DNA of 13,949 bases from Lachnospiraceae bacterium (GTDB lineage Bacteria; Bacillota; Clostridia; Lachnospirales; Lachnospiraceae), in the NCBI GenBank assembly GCA_019420465.1, contig JAHZHB010000128.1:1-13949 (forward strand), written 5' to 3'. Below the pieces are notes generated by a model, which ran no database searches, had not been told where the DNA came from, and saw nothing but the letters and a program-made list of their open reading frames with translations. Numbering within the stretch: the first letter of the stretch is position 1; every line of letters starts with the position of its first letter. Shown piece by piece: positions 1 to 7,880 of this stretch. Both the position numbers and the translations under genes were made by a program.

Positions 1-73
1 GGGGGAAAGGCTGTCGCAGATGATGCGGCAGCCTTTTTTTGCCATACATATCAATACTTGGTCCAGTGGACCA
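1..73. repeat. Left direct repeat (terminator plus palindrome unit)
   Basis: This stretch recurs at 8220-8295. The first 40 bases are identical in both copies. The next 33 match at 28 positions after a 3-nt insertion in the right copy. The repeat joins a rho-independent terminator to a TTGGTCC/GGACCA palindrome. The window starts inside it, so the repeat may extend further upstream. The two copies bracket the whole transporter, regulator, UroD-like and mutarotase module. Confidence 0.9.
6..40 (+). terminator. Rho-independent terminator of an off-window upstream gene
   Basis: A 9-bp stem (9-17 with 25-33, one T-G wobble) encloses a 7-nt loop. It is followed by seven T (34-40) and preceded by A residues that could extend the stem. 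It ends a plus-strand gene lying before the window. It is identical to the terminator after the mutarotase gene at 8225-8259. Confidence 0.85.
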
Positions 74-81
74 GGTTTGAT
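50..81. repeat. TTGGTCC palindrome, copy 1
   Basis: An imperfect 32-nt inverted repeat: TTGGTCC (58-64), AGT, GGACCAG (68-74), with outer ATCAA (50-54) and TTGAT (77-81). It lies about 120 nt upstream of the importer promoter. Copies occur at 3959-3990 and 8272-8303. A further perfect inverted repeat, TTTGATTG (76-83) with CAATCAAA (96-103), overlaps its right edge. It could be a regulator site or a small dispersed palindromic element. The binding factor is unknown. Confidence 0.7.
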
Positions 82-166
82 TGCTGTCATTTATACAATC
101 AAAAGTTTCGGATACCAGTTTTAGTGGATGCGAAAAGCATTGCAAAAAGTTAGCTAAAAAAACATC

Positions 167-180
167 TAAACGTTTAGAAA
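167..180. promoter_or_regulatory. Probable LacI-family operator O1
   Basis: The 14-bp sequence TCTAAACGTTTAGA is a perfect palindrome with a central CG, the usual form of LacI-family operators. It ends 18 bp before the predicted -35 of the importer operon. A 12/14 match lies at 6471-6484, ahead of the other operon, and the only regulator in the window is a LacI-type protein at 4040-6349. The link to that regulator is inferred. The position upstream of -35 would fit activation or DNA looping as well as repression. Confidence 0.65.
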
Positions 181-198
181 TACATTCCGCGAGATATG

Positions 199-227
199 TT
201 GTTTTGCCATAGAGGATTTCTTATAAT
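199..227 (+). promoter_or_regulatory. Promoter of the ABC importer operon
   Basis: TTGTTT at 199-204 and a consensus TATAAT at 222-227 are separated by 17 bp. Transcription would start near 234, giving a leader of about 50 nt before the permease gene. This is the best sigma-70/SigA-type match in the 284-bp region before the first gene. Confidence 0.7.
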
Positions 228-287
228 GAGGACAAATAAAACAGAAAGGCAATTTCAAATATTCTGAAAGAAAGTAGAGGGGATATG

Positions 288-1295
288 ATGAAAGCAAAAA
301 CAAGTGTATTTGGAAGACTGATGAAAAGAAATGAGATGCCGGTCCTGATTGCCACATTGGTTCTCGGCGTGGTATTTACACTCTTTTCGTCAAATTTTTT
401 AAGCGCTTACAATATTTTTAATGTAAGCCGTACAGCGGCGCTGTACATGTTTGTGGCACTGTCACAGACCATGGTTATGCTGGTCGGCGGCATGAATGTA
501 GCCCTTGGTTATATTGGAGCACTCAGCGTAGTTACCTGTGGTTACTGTATGCAGGTATTACATATGAATTCCTTTGTGACGGTTATTCTGGCATTGCTTG
601 TCAGTGTGATCTGCGGATTACTGAATGGCCTGATCATTATCAAACTGAGGATCAATTCCTTTGTGGCTACACTGGCAACACAGTTTATTTTTAAAGGCCT
701 GGTTACCGGTATTTCCGAAGGCTTTCCGTATACGGAGATCAATGAAGGTTTTACCTTCCTCGGAAGAAATAAATTCCTGGGTCTTCCACTGATGCTGTAC
801 CTGGCGATCCTTACACTGATCATTGTATGGTACATTTTCCGGTATACCGTTATCGGGCGCAGGATCCTGGCTACAGGCGGTAATGAGAAAGCAGCCAGTA
901 TGGCAGCGGTAAATACGAAAAACATGATTCTGATTGCCAATATACTGTCCGGATTTTTTGCCGGTATTGCCGGTATCTGTACGGTATCCATGAATGGTGC
1001 GGCACAGCCGACAACGGGATCTGACTGGATGATCTATTCCTTTGCCGTATCTGTTATCGGCGGTACTGCACTGGCCGGCGGCGTGATCAGTCCGGCAGGT
1101 ATCTTCATTGCAGGTATTATGATCGTTCTGATCAAAAACGGTCTGATCATGCTGAATGCCAATGTATATTACGAGCAGACCTATCTGGGCCTGATCCTTC
1201 TGGTTGCGGTATCTCTTGGTTCTCTGAGTGAGCTTTTACAGGAGGCAAAACGAAGAAGAGATTTTGCAAAACAGTATACTAAAAAATCTGAGTAA
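288..1295 (+). CDS. ABC sugar importer permease, RbsC family
   Basis: This is an integral membrane permease of the ribose/galactose (BPD_transp_2) class and forms the membrane channel of the importer encoded by this operon. The roughly 335-residue protein is strongly hydrophobic, with about eight to ten membrane segments. It has the family loop around residues 205-225 (GNEKAASMAAVN) that contacts the ATPase, and a charged cytoplasmic C-terminus. Two start codons are adjacent (285 and 288). The AGAGGGGA ribosome binding site at 276-283 is better spaced for 288. There is a single permease gene, so the channel is presumably a homodimer. The receptor gene follows after 62 nt and the ATPase after that. 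Putting the permease first is not the usual order for this class, where the receptor or ATPase often leads. The substrate cannot be read from the sequence; a monosaccharide is likely from the mutarotase in the partner operon. Confidence 0.92.
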   Translation: MKAKTSVFGRLMKRNEMPVLIATLVLGVVFTLFSSNFLSAYNIFNVSRTAALYMFVALSQTMVMLVGGMNVALGYIGALSVVTCGYCMQVLHMNSFVTVILALLVSVICGLLNGLIIIKLRINSFVATLATQFIFKGLVTGISEGFPYTEINEGFTFLGRNKFLGLPLMLYLAILTLIIVWYIFRYTVIGRRILATGGNEKAASMAAVNTKNMILIANILSGFFAGIAGICTVSMNGAAQPTTGSDWMIYSFAVSVIGGTALAGGVISPAGIFIAGIMIVLIKNGLIMLNANVYYEQTYLGLILLVAVSLGSLSELLQEAKRRRDFAKQYTKKSE

Positions 1296-1357
1296 GTCAA
1301 AAGAGAATGTTACTGCAGTGTGCAGTAAAAATAAAAAGAAAAGGAAGGGAACAACGT

Positions 1358-2368
1358 ATGAAAAAAACAAAAGTAGTAGCTCTGACAATGGCACTGGTAA
1401 CGGGCGCTTCTCTGCTGGCCGGTTGTGGAGGAAACGGAGGTGGAAACCACAAGTACTGTTTTTATTTCCCCGCAGCACATTCCTATGCAGATGAAACATC
1501 AAAGTATGCAGAAGAGTATGCAAAAGAAAATAATATCGATCTGAAGGTTATGATTGGCGCTGACTGGGAGCAGTCCACACAGGATACCAACATGCGAGCT
1601 CTGGCGGCAGATGGTTATGATTCTATCATGGTCTATCCGTCTTCCGATGGTGCATCCGGTTTGTTTGAAGAGCTGGAAGGCTCAGGCGTAAATATTGTTA
1701 CCTATGGTGCCTCTACTTCTGAACAGGTGGAACTGTTCAGTGCTGCCACAGACGTGGAGCAGGCTGCATACACAGCATGTGATGAAGTGATCAAAGCCAT
1801 GGGCGGACAGGGTGGTATTCTGAATGTCCTTGAGGTGTTGACAGATACCAATACACTGAAGCGTCAGACCGGTGTAAACCGTTGCATCGATGAACATGAT
1901 GGTGTGGAGCTGGTACAGGAAGTAGCCGGTATCAACAGCATTGATGAAGGTGTGGAGAAGATATCCTCAGCGCTTGCTGCCAATGAGGGTAAGATCAACG
2001 GTATCGTATGTACCGGTAACCAGTCATCCTCTGCCGCTGTACAGGTATTAAATGACTATTACAGCAGAAATCCTGGCGCAGATAAGATCATCCTGGTAAC
2101 GATCGATACACCGGATGATGTTATGGAAGGTATTGACAGCGGTGTTGTATATGGTACGATCGCACAGAATACACAGGCACATGGCCAGATTCCGCTGGCA
2201 ATCCTGAAACTGCTCAATGACGGTTACAAGAAGGTAGATGGAACATTCTTTATCGATACAGGCTGTGTACTGGTGACACAGGAGAATAAGGATTCGTATC
2301 AGACAGATCTTCAGAATCTGACCAAACAGATCATTGAAGAACTTCCGACAAAATATCTGAAAAAATAA
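1358..2368 (+). CDS. Sugar-binding lipoprotein, RbsB-like
   Basis: This is the extracellular receptor of the importer. The start at 1358 has a GGAAGGGA ribosome binding site and opens a lipoprotein signal peptide: KKTK, a hydrophobic core, then the lipobox LLAGC. The mature protein would be anchored through that cysteine after a short GGNGGG spacer. The remaining roughly 310 residues form a type-I periplasmic-binding fold (Peripla_BP_4 class). Family-like segments include a repeated A/S-A-x-D-G-Y-D-S-I-x-V-type strand, a VCTGNQSSSAAVQVL segment near the hinge, and a C-terminal DGTFFIDTGCVLVTQEN strand. The length of 336 aa is normal. An upstream in-frame start at 1307 would put charged residues before the signal peptide and is rejected. 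Ligand unknown; ribose, rhamnose, galactose and related sugars share this family. Confidence 0.92.
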   Translation: MKKTKVVALTMALVTGASLLAGCGGNGGGNHKYCFYFPAAHSYADETSKYAEEYAKENNIDLKVMIGADWEQSTQDTNMRALAADGYDSIMVYPSSDGASGLFEELEGSGVNIVTYGASTSEQVELFSAATDVEQAAYTACDEVIKAMGGQGGILNVLEVLTDTNTLKRQTGVNRCIDEHDGVELVQEVAGINSIDEGVEKISSALAANEGKINGIVCTGNQSSSAAVQVLNDYYSRNPGADKIILVTIDTPDDVMEGIDSGVVYGTIAQNTQAHGQIPLAILKLLNDGYKKVDGTFFIDTGCVLVTQENKDSYQTDLQNLTKQIIEELPTKYLKK

Positions 2369-2397
2369 GTAGTATAAGAAAAAGGCGGGCGAACGAC

Positions 2398-3900
2398 ATG
2401 CTGGAGGTTAGAAATATTACCAGAGAATTTCCTGGTGTAAAGGCATTGGATAATGTTTCCGTTTCATTCAAAGAGGGCGAGATTCACGCCCTCATGGGTG
2501 AAAACGGTGCAGGAAAATCTACACTTATGAAAATTATAACCGGTATCTACAGACCGGATCTCGGAGGAGTTTATCTGGATGGAGAGAAAGTAGAATTTAA
2601 AAGTTACAGAGATTCCATTGCGCATGATATCAGTATGGTGCATCAGGAAATCCAGGTAATTCCGAAAGCTACGATTGCTGAAAATATTGTTCTGGATAAG
2701 CTGCAGGACTTTAAAAAGGGCGGTAAAGTAGACTGGAAAAGGATCAATGAGACGGCGCAGAAGTATCTGGATATGGTTGAACTGGATGTAAAACCCACAG
2801 ATATCATAGAAAATATGACGGCTGCGCAGAAACAGCTGATCCAGATCGCAAAAGCGCTCTCCTGTAATGCAAAATATATTCTCCTGGATGAGCCAACCAG
2901 CTCTCTTACCACATTTGAGGCACAGGTACTGTTTAAGATTCTTTTCCGTTTAAAGGAGCAGGGGTGTGGCATTATCTTTGTATCGCATAAGATCGAGGAA
3001 GTCATGCAGATCTGTGATGTTGTGTCCATACTTCGTGATGGTCATATGATGGGGACTCATCAGATTAAGGATATTACACGTCAGGACATGATTCGTATGA
3101 TGATCGGCCGTGAAGAAAATGTGGAGCATATGGGCTTTCTGGATATACAGGACGAAGTTGTACTGGAGGCCAGGGCCGTTGGACGTGCGGGCGTTTTTGA
3201 CAATATGAGTTTCAAGCTTCATAAAGGAGAGATCCTGGGCTTTTACGGACTGGTTGGTTCAGGACGTACGGAGCTTGCCAGAGTGCTGGTCGGCGCGGAC
3301 GCAAAGGATGCCGGTGAAATCTATGTACATGGGGAAAAGGCAGAAATCCATTCCATGGTAGATGCTGTATATAAATACAAGGTCGGTTACGTGACAGAAA
3401 ACAGAAAAGAAGAGGGTCTGATTCTTCCGTTCTCTGTGCAGGATAACATGACACTGCTGACGTTAAAAGAGCTGACCGGTGCAGCAGGAAAACTGTCGGA
3501 AGCGAAGATGAAGGAAGAAACGATGTCGATGATCGACCGGTTTAAGATCAAGACACCGGAACTGTCTACCAGAATAGAGACGCTGTCGGGTGGAAACCAG
3601 CAGAAGGTTTCTATCGGAAAGTGGTTGCTGGCCGGTTGTGATATTCTGATCATTGATGAGCCGACGGTAGGTGTGGATGTAGGTGCCAAAAGGCAGATCC
3701 ACGAGATTATCTGGAAGCTGGCAAAAGAAGAAGGCAAATCTGTCATTCTGATCTCTTCGGATATGACAGAGATGATCACGCTGGCAAGAAGGATTCTTGT
3801 ATTTAAAGATTTTAAGATCAATGGAGAGATTGACGGACTCAATGACCATGTCTGCGAATATGCAGAAGTCAGTGAAAAGCTGGGTCAGGCAATGATGTAA
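2398..3900 (+). CDS. Sugar ABC importer ATPase, RbsA/MglA family
   Basis: This is the cytoplasmic ATPase that drives the importer, with two nucleotide-binding domains in one 500-residue chain as usual for the ribose/galactose class. Domain 1 has Walker A GENGAGKST (34-42), a weak signature (MTAAQKQ, about 140-146, where LSxxQ is usual), Walker B ILLDEP (161-166) and the SHK switch (196-198). Domain 2 has the GLVGSGRTE form of Walker A (284-292) that is typical of this family's second site, a canonical LSGGNQQKV signature (396-404) and Walker B LIIDEP (417-422). Only 29 nt separate it from the receptor gene. A strong terminator follows 10 nt after the stop and closes the operon. Confidence 0.95.
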   Translation: MLEVRNITREFPGVKALDNVSVSFKEGEIHALMGENGAGKSTLMKIITGIYRPDLGGVYLDGEKVEFKSYRDSIAHDISMVHQEIQVIPKATIAENIVLDKLQDFKKGGKVDWKRINETAQKYLDMVELDVKPTDIIENMTAAQKQLIQIAKALSCNAKYILLDEPTSSLTTFEAQVLFKILFRLKEQGCGIIFVSHKIEEVMQICDVVSILRDGHMMGTHQIKDITRQDMIRMMIGREENVEHMGFLDIQDEVVLEARAVGRAGVFDNMSFKLHKGEILGFYGLVGSGRTELARVLVGADAKDAGEIYVHGEKAEIHSMVDAVYKYKVGYVTENRKEEGLILPFSVQDNMTLLTLKELTGAAGKLSEAKMKEETMSMIDRFKIKTPELSTRIETLSGGNQQKVSIGKWLLAGCDILIIDEPTVGVDVGAKRQIHEIIWKLAKEEGKSVILISSDMTEMITLARRILVFKDFKINGEIDGLNDHVCEYAEVSEKLGQAMM

Positions 3901-3910
3901 GACATTTGTT

Positions 3911-3945
3911 AAAGGCCTCTGGCAGAATATGCCGGAGGCCTTTTT
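3911..3945 (+). terminator. Terminator of the ABC importer operon
   Basis: A 14-bp stem (3911-3924 with 3930-3943, one T-G wobble) with a GAATA loop runs into a T tract. It lies between the convergent ATPase and regulator genes. On the minus strand the tail is only TTTAACAAA, so it may serve the regulator gene weakly as well. Confidence 0.9.
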
Positions 3946-3958
3946 AGTTCCAGTGCCT

Positions 3959-3990
3959 ATCAACGATTGGTCCAGTGGCCAAATTTTGAT
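3959..3990. repeat. TTGGTCC palindrome, copy 2 (decayed)
   Basis: ATCAA (3959-3963), TTGGTCC (3967-3973), AGT, then GGCCAA (3977-3982) in place of GGACCAA, and TTGAT (3986-3990). One base is missing from the right arm compared with the other copies. Like them it follows a terminator by about 15 nt, but here it lies between two convergent genes and upstream of nothing. An overlapping inverted repeat, GCCAAA (3978-3983) with TTTGGC (3994-3999), is also present. Confidence 0.65.
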
Positions 3991-4039
3991 CGCTTTGGCA
4001 ACGGAAGAAACTGGCGGTAGCAGAGTCCTTTTGTGCGGT

Positions 4040-6349
4040 TTATAAGGTGAACTGCTTATGTGTTGTCGGGTAGCCATAGGTTTTGAATAGGTGGTCTGCA
4101 TTTCTCTGTGCTTCCTCAAGGGCATCCGTAACCGAAAGATGGTCGTTCTGAATCCGGCGAAGTGCCTGACAGAGGATCTTTTCAATCTGGTTTGGCGGAA
4201 TGACCAGACGGTTTTTTCTGTAGGGACTGTTTCGACGTACGGAATGTGCGAGGCTTTCTTCTGTACTTGACAGCCAGGGATAGAGCTTTAACAGCTCACT
4301 GTTATGATACGGCGCTGTGATCGTGGACGCTCCGTTCATGATCGTGAGATACAGATTGGTATTGACGTCACACAGCCAGGAAAAAAAGCGAAAGACAGCT
4401 TCCCGGTGCGGAGAAAAAGGATTCAGACCGATATTCCAGCCGACACTGGCGGGAGTCATGCCCGGGATGATACGTGCGGCCAGGCGTCCGGTCGTATTTT
4501 CTTTCAGCCGTCTTGTCATACCTTCAGCAAATTCAGAATACGTGATCAGCATGGCCGTACGGCCGGTGCAAAAGTCTTCTACCGTCTGTTTGATGGATTT
4601 ATTGAGCATGGCTGCCGGTGTATAGTGCAGTGTTTCGAGAATGTTTTCAAAAGCCATACGGTTTTCTTTGGTATTAAATGTGGGACGGTGATAGTTGTCC
4701 CACAATTTTCCGCCATAGGCCCAGATTCGTGTCAGAATCTCCGGAGCCATTTCCTCATCAATGATACTGGCAAAGGAAACACCGTATTCTGTGGGAGATG
4801 AGGGATTATACTGCCGGGTGAAAAATGCGGCAATATCGTTAAATTCCTTCCATGTACGCGGAGCACGCAGAGACAGATGGCTCTGCTTCTGGTATTCTGC
4901 CTGCAGGTCACGGCTGTCAAAAAGATCTTTGCGGTAGAACAGAAGCTGTGTACCGCCGCTGATCGGAATGCCGAAATAATGATTATCAATCTGACAGTTG
5001 CGCAGACTGGACGGGAAAAACAGCTCTTTTTTAAAAGACGGACTGTCCGTAAAGGCGGATACATCGGCCAGACACATATTCTGTGCCATATATTCCAGCC
5101 ACGGAACATCATAGGTATACAGGTCATATTGCTGGATCAGATCCTCTACAGAGTCAGAGATCATGGAAAACAGACGGTCCTGTGAAACACGGTCAAATTC
5201 AACACGTATGCCGGATTCCTCTTCAAAATGACCGGTAAGCTGTTCCAGCGCCTGGATCGTAGGATTGTCAATGGCAAGAAAACGTATGGATTCATGGTAT
5301 CTGGCAGCCGGATCAGCCGGCAGTTTCCTTTTCTTAAGCCGGTTTTTTTGCAGCACGATCGGCTGCGTGTCGTTCAGTACAGGAAATTCCTGGATGACCT
5401 GTTCAAACAGTTCAGGATCACGGATATTCTGCAGGAGTGTGCGTGCGGCTTTTTCACCGAGGTCGGCGCTGTTTCGGGGAATAAAGAGCGTACCGGTATT
5501 CTGGTTCAGATGGATCCAGGAGTCTTCGGAATAGCTTAAAAGAAGCATATTGGCAGGTGCGCTCAGTCCGCAGTAGGCCATGGCTGCCTGTACACCATTG
5601 GTGATCTCCCAGCTGGTAGACAGAAGAACTTCCGGTGGATTCTGTGCATAATATTTCAGAAAGCTGCTGAAGGCTTCCTCACGGGTCATATTGGTGACAC
5701 AGACGTTTTTGGACGTAAAGGAAAGTCCAGCATTGCTCAGCGCGTCTGAACAGCCCTGCACGCAGTTGCGTTCGGAAGAAAATTCCAGAGGACCGCAGAT
5801 GATACAGATATGCTGATATCCCTTTTGCAAAAGCTGTGTGGTCAGGGTATAAAAGGTATCGTAATGCTGCAGACCGATATAATTGACAGACAGATCATCC
5901 GGTTCCCGGTCAATAAATACGGTGGGAATCTGATAGTTCAGAATATGGTTCTGGAAAAAAGCCGTATTCTGCGGCTGTGAGGTTACAAGAAGAAGTCCGG
6001 CGGAATTCTGCGTGATAAATTCATCAATCTTGGTGCATTCGATATCTGCGGATTCATTGGAAAAAGCAACATTGATCGAGTACCCATGTGTCTGAAGATA
6101 CGATGAGATACCATCGAACAGACCGGAATAAAAGGTACTTCGCATATTGGGCAGCAGTACGCTGACGGTCTTGCTTGTCGTCTGTTTTAGGGTCCGTGCG
6201 GAATAATTGGGAATATATTTTAATTTTTCCACAGCGTCCATGACACGGTTATAGGTTTCCGGACGTACGGCTTTTTTTCCGCTTAACGCACAGGATACGG
6301 TGGCAATGGAGACACCGGCTTCACGTGCGACATCTTTTAAAGTATTCAT
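4040..6349 (-). CDS. LacI-type regulator fused to a family-1 solute-binding domain
   Basis: This is a 769-residue predicted cytoplasmic transcription regulator, about 430 residues longer than an ordinary LacI protein. Residues 1-50 form the LacI helix-turn-helix and hinge (LKDVAREAGVSIATVS...YIPN). Residues about 60-335 form the type-I binding-protein sensor (KTVSVLLPN, TVFIDREPDD, GYQHICIICGP). After a basic linker near 336-345 (KNRLKKRKLP), residues about 350-745 resemble a bacterial family-1 extracellular solute-binding protein (SBP_bac_1). Supporting segments are GIPISGGTQLLFYRKDLFD, PRTWKEF, WAYGGKLWD, TGRTAMLI and a C-terminal helix EEAQRNADHLF. No signal peptide or membrane segment precedes that domain, so it should act inside the cell as a second ligand sensor. 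The start is supported by GGAGAG at 6363-6358, 8 nt away. It is divergent from the UroD-like operon and convergent with the importer operon, so it probably controls both through the sites at 167-180 and 6471-6484. Confidence 0.9.
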   Translation of the reverse strand: MNTLKDVAREAGVSIATVSCALSGKKAVRPETYNRVMDAVEKLKYIPNYSARTLKQTTSKTVSVLLPNMRSTFYSGLFDGISSYLQTHGYSINVAFSNESADIECTKIDEFITQNSAGLLLVTSQPQNTAFFQNHILNYQIPTVFIDREPDDLSVNYIGLQHYDTFYTLTTQLLQKGYQHICIICGPLEFSSERNCVQGCSDALSNAGLSFTSKNVCVTNMTREEAFSSFLKYYAQNPPEVLLSTSWEITNGVQAAMAYCGLSAPANMLLLSYSEDSWIHLNQNTGTLFIPRNSADLGEKAARTLLQNIRDPELFEQVIQEFPVLNDTQPIVLQKNRLKKRKLPADPAARYHESIRFLAIDNPTIQALEQLTGHFEEESGIRVEFDRVSQDRLFSMISDSVEDLIQQYDLYTYDVPWLEYMAQNMCLADVSAFTDSPSFKKELFFPSSLRNCQIDNHYFGIPISGGTQLLFYRKDLFDSRDLQAEYQKQSHLSLRAPRTWKEFNDIAAFFTRQYNPSSPTEYGVSFASIIDEEMAPEILTRIWAYGGKLWDNYHRPTFNTKENRMAFENILETLHYTPAAMLNKSIKQTVEDFCTGRTAMLITYSEFAEGMTRRLKENTTGRLAARIIPGMTPASVGWNIGLNPFSPHREAVFRFFSWLCDVNTNLYLTIMNGASTITAPYHNSELLKLYPWLSSTEESLAHSVRRNSPYRKNRLVIPPNQIEKILCQALRRIQNDHLSVTDALEEAQRNADHLFKTYGYPTTHKQFTL

Positions 6350-6411
6350 AATATAATCTCTCCATAATAGTAGGATTTACGTTACTGTCTGGCTATAGTA
6401 CAAGCTGTATG

Positions 6412-6442
6412 TTGATATACGAAGTATAGCATACGGTAAAAT
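6412..6442 (+). promoter_or_regulatory. Possible promoter of the UroD-like/mutarotase operon
   Basis: TTGATA (6412-6417) and TAAAAT (6437-6442) are separated by 19 bp, wider than ideal. Transcription would start near 6449, placing the operator at 6471-6484 inside the early transcript. That is a repressing, roadblock-type position. An imperfect palindrome with TGATATAC (6413-6420) and GTATAGCA (6424-6431) overlaps this promoter. The alternative in-frame ATG at 6441 overlaps the -10 and is therefore not the gene start. Confidence 0.4.
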
Positions 6443-6470
6443 GAAAAAACAAAAAAATCTAAAATTACCG

Positions 6471-6484
6471 GCAAAACGTTTAGA
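6471..6484. promoter_or_regulatory. Probable LacI-family operator O2
   Basis: GCAAAACGTTTAGA matches the perfect palindrome at 167-180 at 12 of 14 positions and keeps the right half-site CGTTTAGA. It also lies within a longer inverted repeat with 9-bp arms, AAATCTAAA (6455-6463) and TTTAGATTT (6479-6487). The site is about 90 nt before the UroD-like gene, in the divergent region shared with the regulator gene. It is therefore a candidate both for control of the enzyme operon and for autoregulation. Confidence 0.6.
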
Positions 6485-6572
6485 TTTATATTCCGGTGGA
6501 GATGTTGAAAGCCCTTTTACTGTTTTGCATAATGGAGATAACAAAAAGAAAAACATTTCTATGGAGGTTTAT

Positions 6573-7814
6573 ATGACAGCAAGAGAACGTGTAATGGCAT
6601 CTATTAATCATCAGAATCCGGATTCTCTTCCCATGGATCTGGGAAGCAATGTAAGTGCCGGTATCAGTGGACAGGCCTATGGAAAATTAAAGGAATATCT
6701 TGGCATCACAGACGGACATACCAGAATTTATGACGTCGTACAGCAGGTTGCACAGCCGGAGATCCGGATACTGGATATGATCGGTGCGGATGTACTGGAT
6801 GTGGCCCGTGTTTTTAATACAGAGGATTCCGACTGGTATGATGTAACTTTGGCCAACGGAGTGAAAGCACAGTGGCCGAGCTGGTTTAAGCCGAGACACA
6901 ACGCTGACGGATCGTATGATTATTATGATTCAGAAGGTACACTGATCGCCAGGATGCCGAATGGCGGTATGTGCTTTGACCAGCAGTATTTTCCGTACAA
7001 AGATGATTATCCGGAGGATTACAAAGATCTGGATAAGGAGATGGGAAAAGTTATCTGGAGTGCTCTGGTACACAGTCCGTGGGATCATTCCAATGATAAA
7101 TATTTCTGGGAGACACTGCGTGAAAGATGTCTGGTACTGAAAAACAGCACAGACCGTGCCCTGATGATCACCTGTGGCTGCAACTTCTTTGAATGGGGAA
7201 CGTTCCTCAGAAGAATGGAGAACTTCCTGATGGATACATATTCCGAGGAAGAAGAGGTTCTGCGTCTGAATGATCAGCTGCTGGAGCGCCATTTAAGTAT
7301 GCTGGAGAATACGTGCAAATATCTGGATGGCATTGTAGATATTGTCCGTTTTGGTGATGACCTTGGTATGAACAATAACATGTTCATGTCCTGTGAAAAA
7401 TATCGTGAGCTGTTCAAACCGTATCATACAAAGATCAATGATTACGTACATACTCACAGTAATATGAAGACATTCTTACACTCCTGTGGCGCGATCTTCC
7501 CGGTCATCGGTGATCTGGCAGAAGCCGGTTTTGATATCTTAAATCCGGTACAGACATCGGCAGCCGGTATGGATCCGGCAAAACTGAAACAGGAATACGG
7601 CAAGGATATCACCTTCTGGGGTGGCGGCTGCAATACAAGACGTATACTGAACATGGGAACGGAGCAGGAGGTATATGACTACTGCAGACGCATGATCGAT
7701 ATCTTCTTCCAGGATGGCGGATTTGTATTTAACCAGGAGCACAATATTCTCGGTGATGTACCGCCGCAGAATATCATGGCGATGTACAAAGCTGTTGAGG
7801 ATGCAAGAAAATAA
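6573..7814 (+). CDS. UroD/MtaA-like zinc methyltransferase-family protein
   Basis: This 413-residue protein has the uroporphyrinogen decarboxylase fold but belongs to the branch that resembles corrinoid-dependent methyltransferases (MtaA, MtbA, CmuA) rather than haem biosynthesis. The opening MTARERVMASINHQNPDSLPMDLG is characteristic. A zinc-type H-x-C motif lies at H303/C305 (FLHSCG), with a third cysteine at C353 in GGGCN, matching the His-Cys-Cys zinc pattern that activates thiols in MtaA-type enzymes. The C-terminal HNILGDVPPQNI is also a family mark. The start at 6573 is set by GGAGG at 6563-6567, 5 nt upstream. An in-frame ATG at 6441 overlaps the promoter and lacks conserved sequence. 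It heads an operon with the mutarotase and is divergent from the regulator. No corrinoid protein or activator is encoded here, so methyl transfer is inferred from family resemblance and the substrate is unknown. Confidence 0.88.
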   Translation: MTARERVMASINHQNPDSLPMDLGSNVSAGISGQAYGKLKEYLGITDGHTRIYDVVQQVAQPEIRILDMIGADVLDVARVFNTEDSDWYDVTLANGVKAQWPSWFKPRHNADGSYDYYDSEGTLIARMPNGGMCFDQQYFPYKDDYPEDYKDLDKEMGKVIWSALVHSPWDHSNDKYFWETLRERCLVLKNSTDRALMITCGCNFFEWGTFLRRMENFLMDTYSEEEEVLRLNDQLLERHLSMLENTCKYLDGIVDIVRFGDDLGMNNNMFMSCEKYRELFKPYHTKINDYVHTHSNMKTFLHSCGAIFPVIGDLAEAGFDILNPVQTSAAGMDPAKLKQEYGKDITFWGGGCNTRRILNMGTEQEVYDYCRRMIDIFFQDGGFVFNQEHNILGDVPPQNIMAMYKAVEDARK

Positions 7815-7880
7815 GAGCAGCTTATACAGAAAAAAGAGTGACCATATGAAGTAAGAAAAAGCACATTGGGGGGAAAACAG

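Noticed and set aside
4304..5539. Plus-strand open frames of 89-165 codons within the regulator gene.
   Set aside because: They are shadows of a well-supported 769-residue reading frame and show no recognisable domains or start signals.
6424..6434. An 11-bp match to part of loxP (GTATAGCATAC) next to a TATACGAA block.
   Set aside because: The arms and spacing of a loxP site are absent, no recombinase is encoded here, and a short AT-rich match is expected by chance.
6441..6572. A 44-residue N-terminal extension of the UroD-like protein.
   Set aside because: Its ATG overlaps a likely -10, the stretch contains the operator, its translation is Lys/Asn-rich and unlike the family, and the ATG at 6573 has a proper GGAGG.
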